A DNA stretch of 64,000 nt from Evernia prunastri (taxonomy: Eukaryota > Ascomycota > Lecanoromycetes > Lecanorales > Parmeliaceae). Each line of letters opens with the position of its first letter. Within the stretch, counting starts at the first letter, position 1. Under the pieces are notes generated by a model that searched no databases, had not been told where the DNA came from, and saw only the letters and a program-made list of their open reading frames with translations. The stretch lies in assembly GCA_003184365.1 (NCBI GenBank), contig NKYR01000030.1, positions 62,001 through 126,000 on the forward strand. Direction: 5' to 3'. The position numbers and the translations under genes were made by a program. This document shows positions 53,839-64,000 of this stretch, piece by piece.

Positions 53839-55141
53839 GGTCAAGCAAAGAATCTCACTACCGCCAACTTGAAAGGTGTCTCTGCAGCCTTGATACATTG
53901 ACAGCGTCCCCCTGACCTGCTGCAGTAAAGCAAATGTGTCCTTCTCTTCCTCGGACCCGATTATCATCCCTACCATTCCTTACATCTTCAACAAACCCAG
54001 AACAGCTTGCTCTGCATTTCATTTTGGTTCCAGAAACCATGCATCAAAGTTACACCCCTCCTAGTCCTGCACGAATACTTCGAGCTGTTCAATTCATGTC
54101 CTTCTGCTCCAAGGCTTTTCACCTCAATCAAAAGCCAGCACATATTTACGATCACAACAATTTCACTTCTGGACCGGGTCCTTGACGATGTTTAATTACT
54201 GGCTGCTCTTTATGTTACGAGAAAACTATCCTACACTGCCTGCATTCACCAGAGGAACGACGATAGCTGGCAGATTAATTCTTCATCTTCACAGAACGGA
54301 CTCATCCATGGATGGCACCAACTGCTCCTCTTTTTCCCCGTATGTACAAACCTTTCACTTCTTTCCCCTCGGTGTGTACCTACGAGGAGGACTCGTCCGG
54401 CAGAAAGCCCTGGTCCGACAGCATCATCCACTTCCTCCTCAGCTGGCAGGCTCTTCTTAAATGGGACACGCTACATGTACAATAAGAAGGAATAGATAGA
54501 ATGCTACATGGTCACTCAAGATTGCTCGCGCACCCACAGACTAAGCGCCGTGAGCTGACCGGCGAATCCCCCCGCCTTGCCGTGCCCACCTGCCCCATAA
54601 CTACGTAGTGCGTTCCTTCCTCTACACGTTCGCATTTCGAGTACACATCACCAAGCACGATCAAGCACTCATCAAAATAAAAGAAATATTCCTTTTGTAA
54701 TGCGAAGCACACTGCCTCGACTAAATTTTAATCTTTAACTTGGTAATAAAGAAGCCGTCGGCTCCGCTTGAAGAATCGAAGGTACAGTTTTTTTCAGTGT
54801 ATGTAGAAAGCAGAGGGGATCAAAGCGACCCAGGGATGGGGCCGGAGGGGGAGGGGACGTCTGCAACGACGGAAAGCAAAAGTCGCTATCCCATCGTCAA
54901 CGCAACAGACGCCCATGGAAGGAAGAAAGGTAGAAGAAAAAAGCGAGAGAGCGAGCGAGCGTGATGCAATGCAATGTAATGCAATTGATGCCTGTGTACC
55001 CATATCCATCACTCATGACCCGTCATCAAAGCTGCCACCTCCGTCTGCCAATCCACAGAAGACGTTCCATACGGAAGCCACTGTTGCAATGCCGATGTCG
55101 AGCCTGAGCCATCATCCGAGGGGCCGCAGGGTAGGTAGGCC
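53839..55141. other. 1.3-kb intergenic region
   Basis: No recognisable gene on either strand. Pyrimidine-rich parts lie at 53940-54190. Confidence 0.45.
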
Positions 55142-56009
55142 TCAGCCCTGGTGGGCAAAGTCGCCGCGGGGAACCTGTGTCGAAACCCATCAGAATGAAA
55201 TTCCTCCAAGCCGTTCAGGCACGTGGAAAGAAGAAGGGACGGGCGAACTCACGTTACGCTTGGGTTTCCTGTGGTGGTAGAAGTACTCGGACGGGATTCC
55301 CGTGGGCGCCGTGTAGGTGAGCTTGCCGAAGGACGATGGGGCGGACGCGAGGCCTGTGGAAGCGGCGGTGCCGCTGGCGGCCGTGGGCTTAGCGGATGGA
55401 TCCCCCGTGGATGCGATGACGGTGGCGTTGCCTGAGAGCTTGGTGGAGACGGCGGTGCTAATGGTGCCGGATGGGGGAGGGTAAGGTCCGTGGGTAGGGC
55501 CGTCCGTTGGGTATGCTGAGACGCTGGCGTTGTAGGTTTTGTAGGGAGCACCGCTGACTGTACCGTAGGAGGTGGCGTTGGCGGATGGAGTCGGGCTGCC
55601 GCTGACGGGCGTGGTGCTGGGATCGGCACTGGTGCCTGGGATTCCGGTGGAGAAGGGCGCGATGCCTGAAGGGAAATAGGAGCTCGATGAAGAATTGCCG
55701 TAAGGAGCGGATGTTGGTGGGACAATGGTGACGGGATCGGTGCCTGTCGCACCGGTCGAGAGAGTGGGCGGACTCGTCCCAGTTCCAATAGGTTTCAGAC
55801 TAGGGAATGGGTAGCCACCATACCCATAGTAACCTGTGAGGATGTTAAACCTGAGTCTCGCCCAAGAGAAGGACCCGATGGAAAGGGCACAGAGTGTCTC
55901 GATCCGGCAAAGAGTAGGACGAAGACAAAAAAAGACTCCTCCACACACCTTGCGGCTCTCCAAACGCCAGGGCAAGGAGACCCAGCCATGTTAGCCTTGT
56001 GAGTTGCAT
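55142..56009 (-). CDS. Secreted Ser/Thr/Pro-rich protein
   Basis: Exons 55949-56009, 55253-55833 and 55142-55174 sum to 224 residues. The first exon codes for a signal peptide, MQLTRLTWLGLLALAFGEPQ; the mature part starts YYGYGGYPFPSLKP and is then a Ser/Thr/Pro/Ala-rich stretch (PTSAPYGNSSSSSYFPSG and the like) with several Asn-x-Ser/Thr sites, ready for heavy O-mannosylation. It ends EYFYHHRKPKRN/VPRGDFAHQG; the Lys-Arg pair is a possible Kex2 site. I see no clear GPI signal. So it is probably an extracellular or wall-associated protein. The large middle exon alone would look like a gene without a signal; splicing at CAAG/GTGTGTGG gives the signal. Confidence 0.68.
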
Positions 56010-59000
56010 CTTGAAAGATTATTTTCTTGCTTTGTTGGTCAGAGTTGTCGAGATAAAAGTGAGCCAGCAGAAAAGGTTAAGCAAGACTTGAGGAAGCTTC
56101 CTTTATACGCCAAAACCCACAGCTTTTGTCGGCCGAACAGGGTCTGCAAAAGCTCTCACGCAATCCCGTCTTCCCTCACTTGCACAATAGGCGTGATGCC
56201 TTAGAGCAACGATCAGCGGAGAATTGGTTTGTTGGGATTCCAGATCCATCTCAAATGTAGCGAGGACATAGAAACTGGGAAACGGACATTGGTGAGCTGC
56301 AACCGTCCAGGCTGATTGGCATGAGGAGATGCTAGAACGGGTCCACACCGAGGGAAGCCTTAACAAACATCGATGGCGAATGTTAATATCAGTTTTTGAG
56401 AAATCATACTTGTGGGTCCAGCATGCATGACATGGAACAAGCTCGTGCATTAGCGCTGCATGCTTGGCGGCATATTGCCAAATTGCAGTACATAGCCGTT
56501 TGCACCTGAGAGGACAATCATCAAACTTGCAGAAAAATCTTGTTTAGGAGACGGCAGGCGAGATACCGAGCTTAACGAGACTGTGCATATTTGAATTGTC
56601 ACAAGTCTTGGGTACCAAAAGCGCCGGGATCAGAAAAATTGATGAGACAGTCTGTTGCCCAGGAACAGCTTAGCCGGGATTAGCTCTCTACCTTCTCTGC
56701 CTTCCGAGTGGAGAGGAATGGAGAAGAGAGCCATCGGTTTGAGGTAATGTGCTCCGTATCTCTCTTGCAATGATGAGAGCTCGGCAAGACTTGAAAGTTG
56801 CGGTAGGCTGCGTTTAGAATCGTAGGCGCAAATAGTGGTGAGAATCCACAGCAGTCACGGCGACCGAGGTCCAAATGAGGACCGTTACATTCAATTCTAA
56901 CATCGGGATGTCCGCAGACTTTCCAGACCAATCATGATTGGTTCCTGTAATTGTTCCGTCGCCAACCACAGTACGGACGAGGAGGGATCCAAGCCTATGG
57001 ATATTTGTGATCATCTGGAGAGTATTCATTCTAGCACGGCTGCCAACATGATGCTTAGTGGCCGCTTTCGGACTCTGCTAGCTTTTGCTCTGAGTGGTAA
57101 GGCTTTGAGTTGGATGCTGGCTGGATGGCGATATTCGGGCAGGATCAATACAGATGATGCTTACTTCCTTCTGATGAAGCCATCATCACGCCATTGCCAA
57201 GGAAGGCGTACTCGTAGGTAGCTGGAACATGAAACTGGTTTCGGTTAGTTGTTCATCATTCTTTTTGGTGGCGAAGTTATTCATTATTGTAGAGGTAGTC
57301 AGTGATTTATGGTAAGGATTGAAAGTGTGAAGGTGTGAATATTTTGAGATCTTCGCCCTAGCTCCACGCGCGCTGCCGAGACTATCTTCGGGTCAATTTA
57401 CATCCAATCGTCCTAGCATAAAGGTAAGGTACCTCTACACATCCACAGTCCACGGTCTACGGTCTATCGGCACACGCTTTAAATTACGCAGTGACCAGGC
57501 ACCTCCGGTTGCGCTCAGGCCGCACGCCCTATATCCGCGATTTTTGACCAAACCTCATCTGGCCTCAAAGGATCAGAACCCGTCCAAAGTCCCGCCGGAG
57601 GATTTAAAGTGGCGGATCAAACCCCTGACATCGGGAACCTTCGGGGGTTGGTCCTTCGTGGCTGCTTGCTGGAGCTGGACAACGAAGACAACGTCATGAG
57701 GTAGACATGGGCAAGTCAATGAGCGGGACGGAGCGACACGGCCGTCAGAAAGGTACGAGGACGCCGAGGATGAATAATCCTGGGACTTTTCCCCGAGAAG
57801 GGAAGTCTTCCACGGCCTATTACCGCTATCTTCAAATAGTAGTCGGCGTGCGTACTCTAGTTCATTTGATGATGGTTTAGGACGGGTTATCAAATGTTCT
57901 GGACGGTTGAGGCCCATGGCCCAAAAAAGGTAGAAGTCGTCACCAATCTTTCCTCAACAGCGCTCTTGTATACGATATCTTCGCCAAATTAATCCTTCAA
58001 TGTATAGATGAAGCCGGCTTGTTTAGGGTCTGTTGCCCGAAAAATATTCGCAAATGAAAAAGGAACCAGCTTTGTAGAGAAGAGAGCTTCCATCTCTCTG
58101 GGACTTGGAGCATGGGTTACTGCTATAGCCCGGCAGCCATTAAAGGATGATGACTTTTGACACCGACGACGTTGGAAAGCGTGCACGAAGGCAGCCAGAT
58201 AGGTATGTTGGAAACTTAGTGGCTTGGCACCACATATGTGGAGTAATCAGACCATTTCTTTCCTGTATATTGCCTCATTTTACTCCAGGTTTAGCTGAAC
58301 AAGCCATGGATGGTCTACAGATGCCTCTTCAGGTAGCTAGCCCCAGTTTTGAGACGACGCAACAACATCTACACGATTCCAGCGGTCTTTGGTGACTGTA
58401 CAGGATGGTATGTGAAGGCTAATCTCTAGATAGACGTTTATCGCCCAAATTTGTAACATTATCAGCTGCGGGCTACGTATGTCAACATATCAGAAAGACT
58501 ATGCTTGATACGGACTGTAGCAGCCTTCATATCAATTGCTCTCAAGGTGTATACTAAAAACAGGATCAAAGGGATGCGTCTAGGAGAAGGGAGCCTTTGA
58601 CCAACATCTTCGAAGATGGAGAAGAGCCGAATTGATATAGAGCCTGTGAACGTATGAATCAGTGTGATTCCCGTCGGGACAAATCTGCTAATAAACAGCA
58701 ATCACTTCGTGGGAGGAAAGCTGACTGAGGTGGTCGAATGTCGCTCTGAGTGTATGTAAATAAACTAGCGGATGTTCAGCCCTACCCCAAATAAATATCT
58801 TTCATTCTCGACAAGATCCTTCTGCTTTCTTCAGATATTGTGCTCTGATATCTCGGATAGACTTGAAAGGACCACAACACATTCATTGTACAGATCGTCG
58901 TTATTACCTTCTCTGTGTGTAAGGTATTCGTGAGTCGACCCTGACAGTAAAAATGGAGTTTCGACAGAGCAACGGAAGCACCTTCCGTACGAAGCCTCAC

Positions 59001-59508
59001 GTCACCCGCAATTACTTCGTTGTTTTTCATGCCATCCCCAAACGCAAAACTTCCTCTCGAGATTTCAATCACAGACCGAGAACGCTACCCACTTGATGGG
59101 CACACGGTGGTGAAGGTGGGGATCTGGACGTGTGTGACAAGGCCAAAGGTACGAGATTGATCGAATCCCATTGCAGTCACTATCAATTCATTTGCTTGTA
59201 CGCTGGCTGGACGCAAAGTCCAAGCATCTCTGCATCCTTCCATGAATCTGGCTGAATTAGGGTTTCCACTGCACTCTGCTTGCTTTACATTCGTTTCCTG
59301 ATCTCGTATAGCTTCTGGGCATATCAGGTGCTCACGGGTCGCTAACCGTGACCGTGCTTGAGTTTTAGTGACTGTCAAGATGGGGTTCATACCACAGGGA
59401 GACTGAAAGGCATGGTTCGGAGCAAAGGCCAGCAGTAGACGAAATCCTGGCAACGGCCCATACCAAGGAACCTACACCGGCCCTCAGCAATCTTCGTACC
59501 AAACGATA
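56010..59508. other. 3.5-kb intergenic region
   Basis: No convincing gene. It carries the second copy of a dispersed repeat (57885-58170). Short frames (57-60 kb side) have no family. Confidence 0.45.
57885..58170. repeat. Dispersed degenerate repeat, copy 2 (partner at 42270)
   Basis: Second copy of the element described at 42270, same orientation, with AAATGTTCTGGA, GTCACCAATCTTTCCTCAAC, TACTGCTATAGCC and GGATGATGACTTTTGACACC in the same order. Confidence 0.6.
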
Positions 59509-61510
59509 ATGGCTCCTCATCCATACCAATCGCAGTCAACGACGGTCGAGCAACAATTCGCTCACTTCCAGCAGTTCTGTCGGTTCCAAGAGTTTCAGAG
59601 GTTTGGAGATTTTGAGAGATACAGAGCCTCACAGATGGCGTGGGCACCGAGCGTAGATCTCTCCGGTTATACACACATGCAGCCTTCTCGAAGCGTTGTT
59701 GAACAGACCGCTCTCGTACCTGGCATTTCCGACTATACACACATGCAGCCTCCTCGAAGCACTGATGAACAGACCGCATTCGTACCTGGCATTTCCGACT
59801 ATACAGACATGCAGCCTTCTCGAAGCACTGATGAACAGACCGCATTCGTACCTGGCATTTCCGACTATACACACATGCAGACTCCTCGAAATACTGTTGA
59901 ACAGAACGCTCTCGTACCTAACATTTCCGACTATACACACATGCAGCCTCCTCGAAGCACTGTTGAACAGACCGCTCTCGTACCTGACATTGGTGTGCAC
60001 AAACGGAAACCTTCCTACATGAACACAGAAGCCACTGGATCGAAGAAAGCAAGGCACCAAGACTCTGATGTCGAGCCAGATGATACCAAAGCCTACTTCT
60101 CGCCGGGCAGATATCAAATTGCAACGTTGCCCTTGGCAGTAAGTCCATTGTCTACCGCAGTTGACCCACAGACGACCACCATATCGTCTTCAGCATCATT
60201 CAGCATCGTTTCTGCATCGGATGTTCCAGAAGCCAACAAGCCTGCGTCTTGCGGTAGTACCATCGAAAACGGCTCTACTCTCGCTTCAATAGCTCGCCCT
60301 ACTCCGTCCAATGGTCCGTCGAGAAAGGTCCTCAACATGACCGCTCACCGACGCAGCTTCGGATTGGCACTCTCCAAGTTGGATGATCTGCAATGGGCTT
60401 CTGGAGTGCCGCTCGACAAGTGCATCTCTTTCGGAAAAGACCAGCTGAAGGCATTGAAAAGTCCACATTGGTACTCGACGCAGGTGGTACTCGCCTGGCG
60501 CGCATCTTTAGCAATACCAAGCAACTGGATCATACTGACACCCGAAGAGAGGGTCAAAAGCCATCCGATACCTAATGGAACAACTGATATTGCTGAGGTG
60601 GTCTGCTATAGCAATCATTGGACACTCGTACATCTCTCGATTGAGGGATTGAGTGTGACCTACTACGACTCGTTTTTGACGAAAGATGTCCAAGCCAAGG
60701 ACTATGTCAATATGATGGTGAACTGCAACCGACTTGTCGAGGATGTGCGATCGGAACACGAAAAGGGTGAAGAGATCACAATACCAGCATGTCCACCTTC
60801 CATGTCGATTCGGGTAAGTTGAGATGCAATCCGCTGTTGACTGCGAACTAACTCATCGTTATCAGTGTACGATCGAACAGAAAGATCATCACAATGGCGG
60901 TCCATTCGCTCTGCGAGAGGCGGAGAAGCTGATGGGCTTTGATGTTGATGATGACGGAGAGTGCCCAATTGCCATCCGGACCAGACATATCGACTCTATT
61001 TCCAAAGCGATCAGCAAACGCATCCATGAATTGGCGACCTCCCCACGGAATCAAAGCACCAGCCCAGCATTTGTAGAAACGGGTGCACGCTACGTCCCAC
61101 GCTCCGTCCCAGAATTAACGGGCACCAATTCTACCCCAACGACCCCGGGACGCTGTCTACCAAAATCGGACTCGCAAGCCACCACGACCTGCTCAAGCCC
61201 TGAATTAATGGGCACCGCTTTTCGTCCAGAGACTCCGAGGCGTGATCAATTCTTGAACACCAGCAACCCTTTCCTATCAGCATCTCTAATGCAAGACAGC
61301 CTCGACGATTGGCCCATCCCCGACATGTCAGAGCGAAGTACGCCACCACCGAGCTTGTCGGATGACTCTGAGAGTATAAACTTGCTGCGCCAGAGACCAA
61401 GACCTAGTTACACCCAATTTTTCGGTCGCGTCGCTTTACCAGGTGATGAAGACGAAAACCTGAGTACGAGAGAGACTGATGATGACGAGGACTCGGAATG
61501 GGTGCATTGA
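59509..61510 (+). CDS. Ulp1-like (C48) protein with 22-residue repeats, catalytic Cys lost
   Basis: Exons 59509-60813 and 60866-61510 code for 649 residues. After FAHFQQFCRFQEFQRFGDFE come five tandem 22-residue repeats (residues about 52-161) with the unit core YTHMQPPRSTVEQTALVP. A basic patch follows (HKRKPSYM, SKKARHQD). The middle is a Ulp1/SUMO-protease-like fold: WYSTQVVLAWRASLAIPSNW, the catalytic His in YSNHWTLVHLSIEG, the Asp in TYYDSF, and the helper Gln in TIEQKD across the intron. The place where the family has D-C-G reads HNGGPFALREAEKLMGF, so Cys is Gly. I expect a pseudoprotease that might still bind SUMO-like partners. The C-terminal part is a disordered Ser/Pro/Thr and acidic tail. 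Confidence 0.68.
59662..59991 (+). repeat. Five in-frame 66-bp repeats inside the Ulp1-like gene
   Basis: Each unit codes for S-D/G-Y-T-H/D-M-Q plus a P/T-rich, EQ(T/N)A(L/F)VP end. Units are nearly identical, so recent expansion is likely. Confidence 0.92.
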
Positions 61511-61956
61511 GAAACACAACATCGTATGGCTATACTGTTTGCTTTTGCTTGGGATTGCTAAAACTTAGAGGGGACTGGTCTGCAGATGGCTACAGCATGT
61601 ACGGATAGAGCGCAGATAATACAGTGTTTAGCTACTAGCTTTGAGGAAGTCAGTATACTAGCTATGCCCTATAAACCTGCAACTGTCTCCAAATAGACCT
61701 GAATTATCTCCTACTCTCTGTAAGTACGTCAGCGCTGGGATACCCAAAGAGGCCTTGAACCATCGATCTCTATGCCTCGCTGCCGTGCTGGCGGACAATT
61801 CCGTCTAAGCTTAGACGTCCATTCCAGCGTTAATGTGACCTAATTAGAACCAGTTGTCAAGGGATCACAACCGTGGCGTTTCCACTAATCGTTGGGCCTT
61901 GTGGATGAAGATGGTTAGCCTTCCATGGTTACACTCCACGAAGATCTAGCCATCAG
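61511..61956. other. Spacer, no gene seen
   Basis: 3' region of the Ulp1-like gene. No coding signal. Confidence 0.45.
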
Positions 61957-62398
61957 CGTAGAAAGTCCCCTTTTTTTAATATAGTCACGATTTTGAAGCC
62001 CATTAACAGAGATACACAAGGGCAAATTACCGAATCATACCGCCAAAAGGATGAATCCTTACCAATTAATACCCCAGATTAGATTTTCATACCCCTCCAT
62101 CTCCATCAAGGCAAAGGGTGTGAACCGGTAAAACTTGATGCTGCTGGGGTTTTTCCCCCTCCAGAGTATCCCAAAGGCCCCCCGAAGAACCACCCCCGGA
62201 GAGTGCTTTTAGAATAGTACCCCTAGAAAGTACGTCTTTTACATGTTCATACCCCAGCAGCATTCAGTTTAACTGATTCATATCCCTAAGGGGTATGAAA
62301 TGGTAAGGATTTAACCCTTCGGGGCATGAATGAGTAATTCGCCCCATCCCCGTAGAAAGTCGCATTTTCAACATAATCACCATTGTGAAGCCCATTAA
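61957..62398. repeat. ~50-bp direct repeats flanking the fold-back element
   Basis: 61957-62006 and 62351-62398 share CGTAGAAAGTC, a T-rich middle, AT(A)ATCAC-like, TTGTGAAGCCCATTAA or TTTTGAAGCCCATTAA. They lie just outside the inverted-repeat element on both sides. Confidence 0.75.
62020..62345. mobile_element. Fold-back (MITE-like) element of 326 bp
   Basis: Two long inverted arms. The left end GGGCAAATTACCGAATCATACC pairs with the reverse complement of the right end (GGGGCGAATTACTCATTCATGCC). Further in, GGATGAATCCTTACCAATTAAT mirrors GGTTAAATCCTTACCATTTCAT, and GAACCGGTAAAACTTGATGCTGCTGGGGT mirrors GAATCAGTTAAACTGAATGCTGCTGGGGT. Arms are about 130 bp each. No coding capacity, so it would be a non-autonomous element. 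No clear target duplication is seen next to the ends. Confidence 0.7.
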
Positions 62399-62436
62399 TA
62401 ATATTCAGATAAATAGTCTGTGCTGTATCCGTTCAA

Positions 62437-63343
62437 ATGGAAACAGAAACCCACGCATACATCCGCAGCAACGGTCAAAAGCTCCAGCCAAAAGCGCTGC
62501 TCTTCGATGCAAGCCCCGAGCTTCCCCCCCCTCACGCTCCATCTAACCCCAGCCCAGGTCTTCGGCACCGTCGTCGACTGGCGTACGACCGTAACCGAGC
62601 GCCTCGAAAAGCGGTCTTCCGAAGCCCTCAACTCCGGCTCCCGTCCCATCGCACCCACCGTCCGGACGAAATGCGCGGCAGTGGACTGGCCCACCTTCGC
62701 CCAAGAATGGCGGAACTCCTACTACGCATTCACACGGGACCAAGCCCGGCGCAGAGACGATGACGAACCCCTGGCGTTCAAGACCGTGGACGAGCACCAC
62801 CTCGACTCCCTGCGTGCCCTGCTCGACCGGTATGGGATCGCGGAACTGTGGACCGACGGCCAGGTGCTCGAGCTGTCGCGGACATGGCACCACCTCGACG
62901 CCTGGCCGGACTCGTCCCGCGGCCTCGGGGCACTGAGAGAGCACGGTTTCGTCATCTGCACGCTTTCGAACGGCAACGTCGAGTTGCTGACCGACATGGC
63001 CGCCCACGCCCGTCTGCCCTGGACGCACGTCTTCAGCGCCGAGATGTTCGGCGCGTATAAGCCCCATCCTTCCGTTTACACGTCTGCGTGTAGGGAGTTG
63101 GGGCTGGAGCCGGCGCAGTGCGCGATGGTGGCGGCTCATTTGGCGGATCTGCAGGCGGCGAGGGGGTGTGAGCTGCGGACTATCTACGTCGAGAGGGCGC
63201 GGGAGGAGGCGTGGTCTACGGGGGAGGTTGAGGACGCGAAGAGGAGAGGGTGGGTGGATATGTGGGTGAGTGTTGGTGATGATGGCGTGGGAGGAGGGAT
63301 CCTGGAGATTGCGAGGAATTTGAAGGGTGAGGAGACGCAGTAA
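62437..63343 (+). CDS. HAD-type haloacid dehalogenase with GC-AG intron
   Basis: Hydrolase of the 2-haloacid dehalogenase (type II) group. Exons 62437-62508 and 62558-63343 give 285 residues. The first exon ends KALLFD and the second starts VFGTVVDWRTTV; only splicing through a GC-AG intron (donor GATGCAAGC, acceptor CCCAG) restores motif I, DVFGT, with its nucleophile Asp at the exon end. Motif II is CTLSNGN, the lysine of motif III is in YKPHPSVY, and the acidic motif IV is VAAHLADLQAARG, the last two typical of this group. Without the intron the frame would start further upstream and lose the nucleophile. Substrate unknown; relatives cleave short haloacids or act on other small acids. Confidence 0.87.
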
Positions 63344-63791
63344 AAGGAGATCACTGCATTTTCTTTTCGTGCTCTTTTATCTAGGGAAGAGACGGTGCTG
63401 TCGCCAGATGATGAGTGAAGACCCCTTTCAAGGAGTCGCTTGCTTGTAGAGGTACTAAGAAAGACAGCGCATATAGGATACCAGCCCAGTGAAATGCCAG
63501 AACAATCCCACTATCCCCATCAGCTATCCAAGACCAAACAACGGACTCCCGCTCCTCATCCCCACCCTCCCCAGTACTAACCCAAACCATGTTCCCTCCC
63601 CACCACCCCCCTTTGCCCCGGGTTGCGGAAAGTGACCATCCATCGCCCTCGAAGCCACGAAAGCGTCGGTATGAATCCGATGAATCGCCGTCCAGTATGG
63701 CTCGTCCCCCATAAAGAAATGCAACTCAAAATCATTCGCCCCCTTCGCATCCACCCACGGCTTATATTTACGAAACAGAACACTGAATGAT
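63344..63791. other. Spacer with one unknown frame
   Basis: 3' spacer between convergent genes. On the minus strand a frame without its own ATG (about 63524-63795) reads KYKPWVDAKGANDFELHFFM and PYWTAIHRIHTDAFVASRA, quite protein-like. It follows directly on the synthetase stop in another frame, so it could be part of a spliced variant or an old gene. Not called as a gene. Confidence 0.35.
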
Positions 63792-64000
63792 TTACAACTT
63801 CGCCCTCTTTTCTGTCGCTTTATGCAGGTTAGCCCCCTTTGTCTGGAAATACTCCTTTACTTTTGCCCTCGCCACCTCCACTACCCCTGCATCTTCCACC
63901 GTCGCCGGCACCTGAACGTCCTTTTCAAACTCATCGTGCACAGCATTCTCCACCAGCTCTCTCAGCACTCTCCTAAGTGTCTTCCCCGACCTCGTCTTCG
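63792..64000 (-). CDS. Acyl-CoA synthetase (acetyl/propionyl-CoA type), C-terminal end
   Basis: Only the last 68 codons are in the window; the gene enters from the right edge and stops at 63792. The sequence starts KTRSGKTLRRVLRELVENA, the catalytic-lysine motif (A10, usually PKTRSGKxxRR) of the AMP-forming acyl-CoA synthetases, then EFEKDVQVPATVEDAGVVEV, ARAKVKEYF, a tail typical of the propionyl/acetyl-CoA synthetase branch. The enzyme joins acyl groups to CoA using ATP. The last residues are basic (TEKRAKL). No peroxisomal SKL, but AKL is a near variant, which may allow import (inference). Confidence 0.78.
   Translation of the reverse strand, partial: KTRSGKTLRRVLRELVENAVHDEFEKDVQVPATVEDAGVVEVARAKVKEYFQTKGANLHKATEKRAKL

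Noticed and set aside
59629..60117. Long minus-strand frame with tandem Cys-containing repeats
   Set aside because: Antisense to the 66-bp repeats of the Ulp1-like gene; both strands of an in-frame repeat stay open together.
63381..63783. Minus-strand frames after the synthetase stop as a separate gene
   Set aside because: Protein-like in part, but no start codon, family or splice support that I can show; mentioned in the spacer entry.

Overview
This window is nuclear DNA of a filamentous ascomycete (Pezizomycotina; perhaps a dothideomycete, but that is a guess). The evidence is genes with many short introns (GT-AG plus at least three GC-AG, branch points of the CTRAY type), a complete APSES regulator of the StuA type, a fungal saccharopine reductase of the alpha-aminoadipate lysine route, a HeLo-domain protein of the kind used in fungal cell death, and a relic with changes like those of repeat-induced point mutation (RIP).

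Layout. 0-5 kb: an aldo-keto reductase running off the left edge, a broken alpha/beta hydrolase, an orphan gene (copy A of a new family) and, divergent from it, a membrane protein. 5.5-8.2 kb: saccharopine reductase in 14 exons, including a 12-base exon. 9-15.8 kb: a divergent pair, an apparently active kinase fused to Sel1-like and ankyrin repeats, and a HeLo-pseudokinase. 17.7-19.4 kb: a conserved-looking unknown protein. 19.4-29 kb: a gene-poor, decayed zone with tandem and dispersed repeats, a 28-base C run and a degraded SF1 helicase. 29.8-30.8 kb: a BRCT protein. 32.4-34.6 kb: stuA, followed upstream by about 6 kb without a convincing gene. 41-48 kb: an island of orphan genes (copies B and C of the new family, three small membrane proteins, a half-RING/cyclin-fold protein) and a 96-bp minisatellite. 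48.7-50.5 kb: mitochondrial-type serine hydroxymethyltransferase. 52-56 kb: an F-box-like protein and a secreted Ser/Thr/Pro-rich protein. 59.5-61.5 kb: a Ulp1-like protein that has lost its catalytic cysteine. 62-63.3 kb: a fold-back element and a HAD dehalogenase. The right edge holds the C-terminal end of an acyl-CoA synthetase.

Most interesting: (1) a three-copy family with two W-x-x-[WFY]-A-D/T modules, each of its two loci divergent from a membrane-protein gene at about 460-475 bp; (2) the divergent kinase-ankyrin / HeLo-pseudokinase pair, whose domain plan recalls RIPK4 and MLKL; (3) splice-site choices in the saccharopine reductase gene that follow one simple distance rule. Exon boundaries were worked out by hand from reading frame, splice consensus and remembered family motifs; no alignment or search was run.
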